Assembly: GCA_946699065.1 (NCBI GenBank)
Contig: CAMPDV010002079.1
Span: 17,998 to 81,997 of the forward strand
From: Loxodes magnus
Taxonomy: Eukaryota > Ciliophora > Karyorelictea > Loxodida > Loxodidae
DNA: 64,000 nt
Direction of reading: 5' to 3'
Shown in pieces: positions 14,460-27,866 of the stretch; the first letter of the stretch is position 1; every line of letters starts with the position of its first letter. The notes under the pieces were generated by a model. It saw only the letters and a list, made by a program, of their open reading frames with translations, was not told where the DNA came from and made no database searches. The position numbers and the translations under genes are program-made.

Positions 14460-17165
14460 GTGAGACTATGGGACGTCAAGACAGGTACCTGTAAGACCAT
14501 GAGTGGTCACACTAGTCATGTATATGCTGTGGCTATATCCAGTGATTCAGAGTTCATCGTATCGGGAAGTGGAGATTATACGGTGAGACTATGGGACGTC
14601 AAGACAGGTACCTGTAAGACCATGAGTGGTCACACTAGTTATGTATGATCTGTGGCTATATCCAGTGATTCAGAGTTCATCGTATCGGGAAGTTATGATT
14701 AGACGGTGAGACTATGGGACGTCAAGACAGGTACCTGTAAGATCATGAGTGGTCACACTAGTTCTGTATATGCTGTGGCTATATCCAGTGATTCAGAGTT
14801 CATCGTATCGGGAAGTTATGATTAGACGGTGAGACTATGGGACGTCAAGACAGGTACCTGTAAGACCATGAGTGGTCACCCTAGTTATGTATGATCTGTG
14901 GCTATATCCAGTGATTCAGAGTTCATCGTATCGGGAAGTTATGATAATACGGTGAGACTATGGGACGTCAAGACAGGTACCTGTAAGATCATGAGTGGTC
15001 ACACTAGTTATGTATATGCTGTGGCTATATCCAGTGATTCAGAGTTCATCGTATCGGGAAGTTATGATTAGACGGTGAGACTATGGGATGTCAAGACAGG
15101 TACCTGTAAGACCATGAGTGGTCACACTAGTCATGTATATGCTGTGGCTATATCCAGTGATTCAGAGTTCATCGTATCGTGAATTTATGATTAGACGGTG
15201 AGACTATGGGACGTCAAGACAGGTACCTGTAAGACCATGAGTGGTCACACTAGTTATGTATGATCTGTGGCTATATCCAGTGATTCAGAGTTCATCGTAT
15301 CGGGAAGTTATGATTAGACGGTGAGACTATGGGACGTCAAGACAGGTACCTGTAAGACCATGAGTGGTCACAAACATTATTTATCTGTTGTGGCTATATC
15401 CAGTGATTCAGAGTTCATCGTATCGGGAAGTTATGATTAGACGGTGAGACTATGGGACGTCAAGACAGGTACCTGTAAGACCATGAGTGGTCACACTAGT
15501 TATGTATATGCTGTGGCTATATCCAGTGATTCAGAGTTCATCGTATCGGGAAGTTATGATTAGACGGTGAGACTATGGGACGTCAAGACAGGTACCTGTA
15601 AGACCATGAGTGGTCACAAACATTATTTATCTGTTGTGGCTATATCCAGTGATTCAGAGTTCATCGTATCGGGAAGTTATGATTAGACGGTGAGACTATG
15701 GGACGTCAAGACAGGTACCTGTAAGACCATGAGTGGTCACACTAGTCATGTATATGCTGTGGCTATATCCAGTGATTCAGAGTTCATCGTATCGGGAAGT
15801 TATGATAATACGGTGAGACTATGGGACGTCAAGACAGGTACCTGTAAGACCATGAGTGGTCACACTAGTCATGTATATGCTGTGGCTATATCCAGTGATT
15901 CAGAGTTCATCGTATCGGGAAGTGGAGATTATACGGTGAGACTATGGGACGTCAAGACAGGTACCTGTAAGACCATGAGTGGTCACACTAGTTATGTATG
16001 ATCTGTGGCTATATCCAGTGATTCAGAGTTCATCGTATCGGGAAGTTATGATTAGACGGTGAGACTATGGGACGTCAAGACAGGTACCTGTAAGATCATG
16101 AGTGGTCACACTAGTTCTGTATATGCTGTGGCTATATCCAGTGATTCAGAGTTCATCGTATCGGGAAGTTATGATTAGACGGTGAGACTATGGGACGTCA
16201 AGACAGGTACCTGTAAGACCATGAGTGGTCACCCTAGTTATGTATGATCTGTGGCTATATCCAGTGATTCAGAGTTCATCGTATCGGGAAGTTATGATAA
16301 TACGGTGAGACTATGGGACGTCAAGACAGGTACCTGTAAGATCATGAGTGGTCACACTAGTTATGTATATGCTGTGGCTATATCCAGTGATTCAGAGTTC
16401 ATCGTATCGGGAAGTTATGATTAGACGGTGAGACTATGGGATGTCAAGACAGGTACCTGTAAGACCATGAGTGGTCACACTAGTCATGTATATGCTGTGG
16501 CTATATCCAGTGATTCAGAGTTCATCGTATCGTGAATTTATGATTAGACGGTGAGACTATGGGACGTCAAGACAGGTACCTGTAAGACCATGAGTGGTCA
16601 CACTAGTTATGTATGATCTGTGGCTATATCCAGTGATTCAGAGTTCATCGTATCGGGAAGTTATGATTAGACGGTGAGACTATGGGACGTCAAGACAGGT
16701 ACCTGTAAGACCATGAGTGGTCACAAACATTATTTATCTGTTGTGGCTATATCCAGTGATTCAGAGTTCATCGTATCGGGAAGTTATGATTAGACGGTGA
16801 GACTATGGGACGTCAAGACAGGTACCTGTAAGACCATGAGTGGTCACACTAGTTATGTATATGCTGTGGCTATATCCAGTGATTCAGAGTTCATCGTATC
16901 GGGAAGTTATGATTAGACGGTGAGACTATGGGACGTCAAGACAGGTACCTGTAAGACCATGAGTGGTCACAAACATTATTTATCTGTTGTGGCTATATCC
17001 AGTGATTCAGAGTTCATCGTATCGGGAAGTTATGATTAGACGGTGAGACTATGGGACGTCAAGACAGGTACCTGTAAGACCATGAGTGGTCACACTAGTC
17101 ATGTATATGCTGTGGCTATATCCAGTGATTCAGAGTTCATCGTATCGGGAAGTTATGATAATACG
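14460..17165 (+). repeat. Second 11-unit tandem duplication
   Basis: Anchors at 14460, 15180 and 15690 recur 1,353 bp later at 15813, 16533 and 17043. The order matches the 11-unit duplication at 6.8-9.5 kb, so either the same event happened twice in related blocks or an already duplicated block was copied. Confidence 0.75.
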
Positions 17166-17411
17166 GTGAGACTATGGGACGTCAAGACAGGTACCTGTAA
17201 GACCATGAGTGGTCACACTAGTTATGTATCTGCTGTGGCTATATCCAGTGATTCAGAGTTCATCGTATCGGGAAGTTATGATAATACGGTGAGACTATGG
17301 GACGTCAAGACAGGTACCTGTAAGACCATGAGTGGTCACACTAGTTCTGTATATGCTGTGGCTATATCCAGTGATTCAGAGTTCATCGTATCGGGAAGTT
17401 ATGATTAGACG

Positions 17412-19134
17412 GTGAGACTATGGGACGTCAAGACAGGTACCTGTAAGACCATGAGTGGTCACACTAGTTATGTATATGCTGTGGCTATATCCAGTGATTC
17501 AGAGTTCATCGTATCGGGAAGTTATGATTAGACGGTGAGACTATGGGACGTCAAGACAGGTACCTGTAAGACCATGAGTGGTCACAAACATTATTTATCT
17601 GTTGTGGCTATATCCAGTGATTCAGAGTTCATCGTATCGGGAAGTTATGATTAGACGGTGAGACTATGGGACGTCAAGACAGGTACCTGTAAGACCATGA
17701 GTGGTCACACTAGTCATGTATATGCTGTGGCTATATCCAGTGATTCAGAGTTCATCGTATCGGGAAGTTATGATAATACGGTGAGACTATGGGACGTCAA
17801 GACAGGTACCTGTAAGACCATGAGTGGTCACACTAGTTATGTATCTGCTGTGGCTATATCCAGTGATTCAGAGTTCATCGTATCGGGAAGTTATGATTAG
17901 ACGGTGAGACTATGGGACGTCAAGACAGGTACCTGTAAGACCATGAGTGGTCACACTAGTTATGTATGATCTGTGGCTATATCCAGTGATTCAGAGTTCA
18001 TCGTATCGGAAAGTTATGATTAGACGGTGAGACTATGGGACGTCAAGACAGGTACCTGTAAGACCATGAGTGGTCACACTAGTCATGTATATGCTGTGGC
18101 TATATCCAGTGATTCAGAGTTCATCGTATCGGGAAGTGGAGATTATACGGTGAGACTATGGGACGTCAAGACAGGTACCTGTAAGACCATGAGTGGTCAC
18201 ACTAGTTATGTATGATCTGTGGCATTATCCAGTGATTCAGAGTTCATCGTATCGGGAAGTTATGATTAGACGGTGAGACTATGGGACGTCAAGACAGGTA
18301 CCTGTAAGACCATGAGTGGTCACACTAGTTATGTATATGCTGTGGCTATATCCAGTGATTCAGAGTTCATCGTATCGGGAAGTTATGATTAGACGGTGAG
18401 ACTATGGGACGTCAAGACAGGTACCTGTAAGACCATGAGTGGTCACAAACATTATTTATCTGTTGTGGCTATATCCAGTGATTCAGAGTTCATCGTATCG
18501 GGAAGTTATGATTAGACGGTGAGACTATGGGACGTCAAGACAGGTACCTGTAAGACCATGAGTGGTCACACTAGTCATGTATATGCTGTGGCTATATCCA
18601 GTGATTCAGAGTTCATCGTATCGGGAAGTTATGATAATACGGTGAGACTATGGGACGTCAAGACAGGTACCTGTAAGACCATGAGTGGTCACACTAGTTA
18701 TGTATCTGCTGTGGCTATATCCAGTGATTCAGAGTTCATCGTATCGGGAAGTTATGATTAGACGGTGAGACTATGGGACGTCAAGACAGGTACCTGTAAG
18801 ACCATGAGTGGTCACACTAGTTATGTATGATCTGTGGCTATATCCAGTGATTCAGAGTTCATCGTATCGGAAAGTTATGATTAGACGGTGAGACTATGGG
18901 ACGTCAAGACAGGTACCTGTAAGACCATGAGTGGTCACACTAGTCATGTATATGCTGTGGCTATATCCAGTGATTCAGAGTTCATCGTATCGGGAAGTGG
19001 AGATTATACGGTGAGACTATGGGACGTCAAGACAGGTACCTGTAAGACCCATGAGTGGTCACACTAGTTATGTATGATCTGTGGCATTATCCAGTGATTC
19101 AGAGTTCATCGTATCGGGAAGTTATGATTAGACG
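17412..19134 (+). repeat. 7-unit tandem duplication
   Basis: Copies are 17412-18272 (861 bp) and 18273-19134 (862 bp, one inserted C near 19048). Both hold the rare Ala-Leu variant (gcatta at 18222 and 19083), which I saw nowhere else in the array, so the duplication is recent and postdates that change. Confidence 0.8.
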
Positions 19135-20609
19135 GTGAGACTATGGGACGTCAAGACAGGTACCTGTAAGACCATGAGTGGTCACACTAGTTATGTATAT
19201 GCTGTGGCTATATCCAGTGATTCAGAGTTCATCGTATCGGGAAGTTATGATAATACGGTGAGACTATGGGACGTCAAGACAGGTACCTGTAAGACCATGA
19301 GTGGTCACACTAGTTCTGTATATGCTGTGGCTATATCCAGTGATTCAGAGTTCATCGTATCGGAAGTTATGATTAGACGGTGAGACTATGGGACGTCAAG
19401 ACAGGTACCTGTAAGACCATGAGTGGTCACCCTAGTTATGTATGATCTGTGGCTATATCCAGTGATTCAGAGTTCATCGTATCGGGAAGTTATGATAATA
19501 CGGTGAGACTATGGGACGTCAAGACAGGTACCTGTAAGATCATGAGTGGTCACACTAGTTATGTATATGCTGTGGCTATATCCAGTGATTCAGAGTTCAT
19601 CGTATCGGGAAGTTATGATTAGACGGTGAGACTATGGGATGTCAAGACAGGTACCTGTAAGACCATGAGTGGTCACACTAGTCATGTATATGCTGTGGCT
19701 ATATCCAGTGATTCAGAGTTCATCGTATCGGGAAGTTATGATAATACGGTGAGACTATGGGACGTCAAGACAGGTACCTGTAAGACCATGAGTGGTCACA
19801 CTAGTTATGTATATGCTGTGGCTATATCCAGTGATTCAGAGTTCATCGTATCGGGAAGTTATGATTAGACGGTGAGACTATGGGACGTCAAGACAGGTAC
19901 CTGTAAGACCATGAGTGGTCACAAACATTATTTATCTGTTGTGGCTATATCCAGTGATTCAGAGTTCATCGTATCGGGAAGTTATGATTAGACGGTGAGA
20001 CTATGGGACGTCAAGACAGGTACCTGTAAGACCATGAGTGGTCACACTAGTTATGTATATGCTGTGGCTATATCCAGTGATTCAGAGTTCATCGTATCGG
20101 GAAGTGGAGATTATACGGTGAGACTATGGGACGTCAAGACAGGTACCTGTAAGACCATGAGTGGTCACACTAGTTATGTATGATCTGTGGCTATATCCAG
20201 TGATTCAGAGTTCATCGTATCGGGAAGTTATGATTAGACGGTGAGACTATGGGACGTCAAGACAGGTACCTGTAAGACCATGAGTGGTCACACTAGTTAT
20301 GTATATGCTGTGGCTATATCCAGTGATTCAGAGTTCATCGTATCGGGAAGTGGAGATATTACGGTGAGACTATGGGACGTCACGACAGGTACCTGTAAGA
20401 CCATGAGTGGTCACACTAGTTATGTATGATCTGTGGCTATATCCAGTGATTCAGAGTTCATCGTATCGGGAAGTTATGATTAGACGGTGAGACTATGGGA
20501 CGTCAAGACAGGTACCTGTAAGACCATGAGTGGTCACACTAGTCATGTATATGCTGTGGCTATATCCAGTGATTCAGAGTTCATCGTATCGGGAAGTTAT
20601 GATAATACG

Positions 20610-23600
20610 GTGAGACTATGGGACGTCAAGACAGGTACCTGTAAGACCATGAGTGGTCACACTAGTTATGTATCTGCTGTGGCTATATCCAGTGATTCAG
20701 AGTTCATCGTATCGGGAAGTTATGATTAGACGGTGAGACTATGGGACGTCAAGACAGGTACCTGTAAGACCATGAGTGGTCACACTAGTTATGTATGATC
20801 TGTGGCTATATCCAGTGATTCAGAGTTCATCGTATCGGAAAGTTATGATTAGACGGTGAGACTATGGGACGTCAAGACAGGTACCTGTAAGACCATGAGT
20901 GGTCACACTAGTCATGTATATGCTGTGGCTATATCCAGTGATTCAGAGTTCATCGTATCGGGAAGTGGAGATTATACGGTGAGACTATGGGACGTCAAGA
21001 CAGGTACCTGTAAGACCATGAGTGGTCACACTAGTTATGTATGATCTGTGGCTATATCCAGTGATTCAGAGTTCATCGTATCGGGAAGTTATGATTAGAC
21101 GGTGAGACTATGGGACGTCAAGACAGGTACCTGTAAGATCATGAGTGGTCACACTAGTTCTGTATATGCTGTGGCTATATCCAGTGATTCAGAGTTCATC
21201 GTATCGGGAAGTTATGATTAGACGGTGAGACTATGGGACGTCAAGACAGGTACCTGTAAGACCATGAGTGGTCACCCTAGTTATGTATGATCTGTGGCTA
21301 TATCCAGTGATTCAGAGTTCATCGTATCGGGAAGTTATGATAATACGGTGAGACTATGGGACGTCAAGACAGGTACCTGTAAGATCATGAGTGGTCACAC
21401 TAGTTATGTATATGCTGTGGCTATATCCAGTGATTCAGAGTTCATCGTATCGGGAAGTTATGATTAGACGGTGAGACTATGGGATGTCAAGACAGGTACC
21501 TGTAAGACCATGAGTGGTCACACTAGTCATGTATATGCTGTGGCTATATCCAGTGATTCAGAGTTCATCGTATCGTGAATTTATGATTAGACGGTGAGAC
21601 TATGGGACGTCAAGACAGGTACCTGTAAGACCATGAGTGGTCACACTAGTTATGTATGATCTGTGGCTATATCCAGTGATTCAGAGTTCATCGTATCGGG
21701 AAGTTATGATTAGACGGTGAGACTATGGGACGTCAAGACAGGTACCTGTAAGACCATGAGTGGTCACAAACATTATTTATCTGTTGTGGCTATATCCAGT
21801 GATTCAGAGTTCATCGTATCGGGAAGTTATGATTAGACGGTGAGACTATGGGACGTCAAGACAGGTACCTGTAAGACCATGAGTGGTCACACTAGTTATG
21901 TATATGCTGTGGCTATATCCAGTGATTCAGAGTTCATCGTATCGGGAAGTTATGATTAGACGGTGAGACTATGGGACGTCAAGACAGGTACCTGTAAGAC
22001 CATGAGTGGTCACAAACATTATTTATCTGTTGTGGCTATATCCAGTGATTCAGAGTTCATCGTATCGGGAAGTTATGATTAGACGGTGAGACTATGGGAC
22101 GTCAAGACAGGTACCTGTAAGACCATGAGTGGTCACACTAGTCATGTATATGCTGTGGCTATATCCAGTGATTCAGAGTTCATCGTATCGGGAAGTTATG
22201 ATAATACGGTGAGACTATGGGACGTCAAGACAGGTACCTGTAAGACCATGAGTGGTCACACTAGTTATGTATCTGCTGTGGCTATATCCAGTGATTCAGA
22301 GTTCATCGTATCGGGAAGTTATGATTAGACGGTGAGACTATGGGACGTCAAGACAGGTACCTGTAAGACCATGAGTGGTCACACTAGTTATGTATCTGCT
22401 GTGGCTATATCCAGTGATTCAGAGTTCATCGTATCGGGAAGTTATGATTAGACGGTGAGACTATGGGACGTCAAGACAGGTACCTGTAAGACCATGAGTG
22501 GTCACACTAGTTATGTATGATCTGTGGCTATATCCAGTGATTCAGAGTTCATCGTATCGGAAAGTTATGATTAGACGGTGAGACTATGGGACGTCAAGAC
22601 AGGTACCTGTAAGACCATGAGTGGTCACACTAGTCATGTATATGCTGTGGCTATATCCAGTGATTCAGAGTTCATCGTATCGGGAAGTGGAGATTATACG
22701 GTGAGACTATGGGACGTCAAGACAGGTACCTGTAAGACCATGAGTGGTCACACTAGTTATGTATGATCTGTGGCTATATCCAGTGATTCAGAGTTCATCG
22801 TATCGGGAAGTTATGATTAGACGGTGAGACTATGGGACGTCAAGACAGGTACCTGTAAGATCATGAGTGGTCACACTAGTTCTGTATATGCTGTGGCTAT
22901 ATCCAGTGATTCAGAGTTCATCGTATCGGGAAGTTATGATTAGACGGTGAGACTATGGGACGTCAAGACAGGTACCTGTAAGACCATGAGTGGTCACCCT
23001 AGTTATGTATGATCTGTGGCTATATCCAGTGATTCAGAGTTCATCGTATCGGGAAGTTATGATAATACGGTGAGACTATGGGACGTCAAGACAGGTACCT
23101 GTAAGATCATGAGTGGTCACACTAGTTATGTATATGCTGTGGCTATATCCAGTGATTCAGAGTTCATCGTATCGGGAAGTTATGATTAGACGGTGAGACT
23201 ATGGGATGTCAAGACAGGTACCTGTAAGACCATGAGTGGTCACACTAGTCATGTATATGCTGTGGCTATATCCAGTGATTCAGAGTTCATCGTATCGTGA
23301 ATTTATGATTAGACGGTGAGACTATGGGACGTCAAGACAGGTACCTGTAAGACCATGAGTGGTCACACTAGTTATGTATGATCTGTGGCTATATCCAGTG
23401 ATTCAGAGTTCATCGTATCGGGAAGTTATGATTAGACGGTGAGACTATGGGACGTCAAGACAGGTACCTGTAAGACCATGAGTGGTCACAAACATTATTT
23501 ATCTGTTGTGGCTATATCCAGTGATTCAGAGTTCATCGTATCGGGAAGTTATGATTAGACGGTGAGACTATGGGACGTCAAGACAGGTACCTGTAAGACC

Positions 23601-24053
23601 ATGAGTGGTCACACTAGTTATGTATATGCTGTGGCTATATCCAGTGATTCAGAGTTCATCGTATCGGGAAGTTATGATTAGACGGTGAGACTATGGGACG
23701 TCAAGACAGGTACCTGTAAGACCATGAGTGGTCACAAACATTATTTATCTGTTGTGGCTATATCCAGTGATTCAGAGTTCATCGTATCGGGAAGTTATGA
23801 TTAGACGGTGAGACTATGGGACGTCAAGACAGGTACCTGTAAGACCATGAGTGGTCACACTAGTCATGTATATGCTGTGGCTATATCCAGTGATTCAGAG
23901 TTCATCGTATCGGGAAGTTATGATAATACGGTGAGACTATGGGACGTCAAGACAGGTACCTGTAAGACCATGAGTGGTCACACTAGTTATGTATCTGCTG
24001 TGGCTATATCCAGTGATTCAGAGTTCATCGTATCGGGAAGTTATGATTAGACG
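20610..24053 (+). repeat. 14-unit tandem duplication
   Basis: Copies of 1,722 bp are 20610-22331 and 22332-24053. Matching anchors are 20856/22578, the Gly-to-TGA codons 21576/23298, and 22086/23808. The order is HTSY-VSAV, Ser-Glu-Ser, GDYT, KIMSGH, GHP, Gly-to-TGA, KHYL and so on in both. Confidence 0.8.
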
Positions 24054-27000
24054 GTGAGACTATGGGACGTCAAGACAGGTACCTGTAAGACCATGAGTGG
24101 TCACACTAGTTATGTATGATCTGTGGCTATATCCAGTGATTCAGAGTTCATCGTATCGGAAAGTTATGATTAGACGGTGAGACTATGGGACGTCAAGACA
24201 GGTACCTGTAAGACCATGAGTGGTCACACTAGTCATGTATATGCTGTGGCTATATCCAGTGATTCAGAGTTCATCGTATCGGGAAGTGGAGATTATACGG
24301 TGAGACTATGGGACGTCAAGACAGGTACCTGTAAGACCATGAGTGGTCACACTAGTTATGTATGATCTGTGGCTATATCCAGTGATTCAGAGTTCATCGT
24401 ATCGGGAAGTTATGATTAGACGGTGAGACTATGGGACGTCAAGACAGGTACCTGTAAGACCATGAGTGGTCACACTAGTTATGTATCTGCTGTGGCTATA
24501 TCCAGTGATTCAGAGTTCATCGTATCGGGAAGTTATGATAATACGGTGAGACTATGGGACGTCAAGACAGGTACCTGTAAGACCATGAGTGGTCACACTA
24601 GTTCTGTATATGCTGTGGCTATATCCAGTGATTCAGAGTTCATCGTATCGGGAAGTTATGATTAGACGGTGAGACTATGGGACGTCAAGACAGGTACCTG
24701 TAAGACCATGAGTGGTCACCCTAGTTATGTATGATCTGTGGCTATATCCAGTGATTCAGAGTTCATCGTATCGGGAAGTTATGATAATACGGTGAGACTA
24801 TGGGACGTCAAGACAGGTACCTGTAAGATCATGAGTGGTCACACTAGTTATGTATATGCTGTGGCTATATCCAGTGATTCAGAGTTCATCGTATCGGGAA
24901 GTTATGATTAGACGGTGAGACTATGGGATGTCAAGACAGGTACCTGTAAGACCATGAGTGGTCACACTAGTCATGTATATGCTGTGGCTATATCCAGTGA
25001 TTCAGAGTTCATCGTATCGGGAAGTTATGATAATACGGTGAGACTATGGGACGTCAAGACAGGTACCTGTAAGACCATGAGTGGTCACACTAGTTATGTA
25101 TATGCTGTGGCTATATCCAGTGATTCAGAGTTCATCGTATCGGGAAGTTATGATTAGACGGTGAGACTATGGGACGTCAAGACAGGTACCTGTAAGACCA
25201 TGAGTGGTCACAAACATTATTTATCTGTTGTGGCTATATCCAGTGATTCAGAGTTCATCGTATCGGGAAGTTATGATTAGACGGTGAGACTATGGGACGT
25301 CAAGACAGGTACCTGTAAGACCATGAGTGGTCACACTAGTTATGTATATGCTGTGGCTATATCCAGTGATTCAGAGTTCATCGTATCGGGAAGTGGAGAT
25401 TATACGGTGAGACTATGGGACGTCAAGACAGGTACCTGTAAGACCATGAGTGGTCACACTAGTTATGTATGATCTGTGGCTATATCCAGTGATTCAGAGT
25501 TCATCGTATCGGGAAGTTATGATTAGACGGTGAGACTATGGGACGTCAAGACAGGTACCTGTAAGACCATGAGTGGTCACACTAGTTATTTATATGCTGT
25601 GGCTATATCCAGTGATTCAGAGTTCATCGTATCGGGAAGTGGAGATATTACGGTGAGACTATGGGACGTCACGACAGGTACCTGTAAGACCATGAGTGGT
25701 CACACTAGTTATGTATGATCTGTGGCTATATCCAGTGATTCAGAGTTCATCGTATCGGGAAGTTATGATTAGACGGTGAGACTATGGGACGTCAAGACAG
25801 GTACCTGTAAGACCATGAGTGGTCACACTAGTCATGTATATGCTGTGGCTATATCCAGTGATTCAGAGTTCATCGTATCGGGAAGTTATGATAATACGGT
25901 GAGACTATGGGACGTCAAGACAGGTACCTGTAAGACCATGAGTGGTCACACTAGTTATGTATCTGCTATGGCTATATCCAGTGATTCAGAGTTCATCGTA
26001 TCGGGAAGTTATGATTAGACGGTGAGACTATGGGACGTCAAGACAGGTACCTGTAAGACCATGAGTGGTCACACTAGTTATGTATGATCTGTGGCTATAT
26101 CCAGTGATTCAGAGTTCATCGTATCGGAAAGTTATGATTAGACGGTGAGACTATGGGACGTCAAGACAGGTACCTGTAAGACCATGAGTGGTCACACTAG
26201 TCATGTATATGCTGTGGCTATATCCAGTGATTCAGAGTTCATCGTATCGGGAAGTGGAGATTATACGGTGAGACTATGGGACGTCAAGACAGGTACCTGT
26301 AAGACCATGAGTGGTCACACTAGTTATGTATGATCTGTGGCTATATCCAGTGATTCAGAGTTCATCGTATCGGGAAGTTATGATTAGACGGTGAGACTAT
26401 GGGACGTCAAGACAGGTACCTGTAAGACCATGAGTGGTCACACTAGTTATGTATATGCTGTGGCTATATCCAGTGATTCAGAGTTCATCGTATCGGGAAG
26501 TTATGATTAGACGGTGAGACTATGGGACGTCAAGACAGGTACCTGTAAGACCATGAGTGGTCACACTAGTTCTGTATATGCTGTGGCTATATCCAGTGAT
26601 TCAGAGTTCATCGTATCGGGAAGTTATGATTAGACGGTGAGACTATGGGACGTCAAGACAGGTACCTGTAAGACCATGAGTGGTCACCCTAGTTATGTAT
26701 GATCTGTGGCTATATCCAGTGATTCAGAGTTCATCGTATCGGGAAGTTATGATAATACGGTGAGACTATGGGACGTCAAGACAGGTACCTGTAAGATCAT
26801 GAGTGGTCACACTAGTTATGTATATGCTGTGGCTATATCCAGTGATTCAGAGTTCATCGTATCGGGAAGTTATGATTAGACGGTGAGACTATGGGATGTC
26901 AAGACAGGTACCTGTAAGACCATGAGTGGTCACACTAGTCATGTATATGCTGTGGCTATATCCAGTGATTCAGAGTTCATCGTATCGTGAATTTATGATT

Positions 27001-27866
27001 AGACGGTGAGACTATGGGACGTCAAGACAGGTACCTGTAAGACCATGAGTGGTCACACTAGTCATGTATATGCTGTGGCTATATCCAGTGATTCAGAGTT
27101 CATCGTATCGGGAAGTTATGATAATACGGTGAGACTATGGGACGTCAAGACAGGTACCTGTAAGACCATGAGTGGTCACACTAGTTATGTATATGCTGTG
27201 GCTATATCCAGTGATTCAGAGTTCATCGTATCGGGAAGTTATGATTAGACGGTGAGACTATGGGACGTCAAGACAGGTACCTGTAAGACCATGAGTGGTC
27301 ACAAACATTATTTATCTGTTGTGGCTATATCCAGTGATTCAGAGTTCATCGTATCGGGAAGTTATGATAATACGGTGAGACTATGGGACGTCAAGACAGG
27401 TACCTGTAAGACCATGAGTGGTCACACTAGTTATGTATATGCTGTGGCTATATCCAGTGATTCAGAGTTCATCGTATCGGGAAGTGGAGATTATACGGTG
27501 AGACTATGGGACGTCAAGACAGGTACCTGTAAGACCATGAGTGGTCACACTAGTTATGTATGATCTGTGGCTATATCCAGTGATTCAGAGTTCATCGTAT
27601 CGGGAAGTTATGATTAGACGGTGAGACTATGGGACGTCAAGACAGGTACCTGTAAGACCATGAGTGGTCACACTAGTTATGTATATGCTGTGGCTATATC
27701 CAGTGATTCAGAGTTCATCGTATCGGGAAGTGGAGATATTACGGTGAGACTATGGGACGTCACGACAGGTACCTGTAAGACCATGAGTGGTCACACTAGT
27801 TATGTATGATCTGTGGCTATATCCAGTGATTCAGAGTTCATCGTATCGGGAAGTTATGATTAGACG

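Larger units (their letters stand above)
13704..19362 (+). pseudogene. WD40 frame block 4, shifted by -1 with a short return to phase
   Basis: A lost G in the SGS codons near 13704 shifts the frame by -1. A gained C near 19048 restores it for about 315 bases, and another lost G near 19362 shifts it back. Units at 18222 and 19083 carry a two-base swap in the Ala-Ile codons (gctata to gcatta), reading Ala-Leu. Being 861 bp apart, these are copies made by a 7-unit duplication. Stops occupy the usual slots. The longest open run ends at 17408. Confidence 0.55.

Noticed and set aside
18222..19088. Indels at the gcatta sites (18222 and 19083)
   Set aside because: The length is unchanged; this is a two-base swap giving Ala-Leu, copied by the 7-unit duplication.
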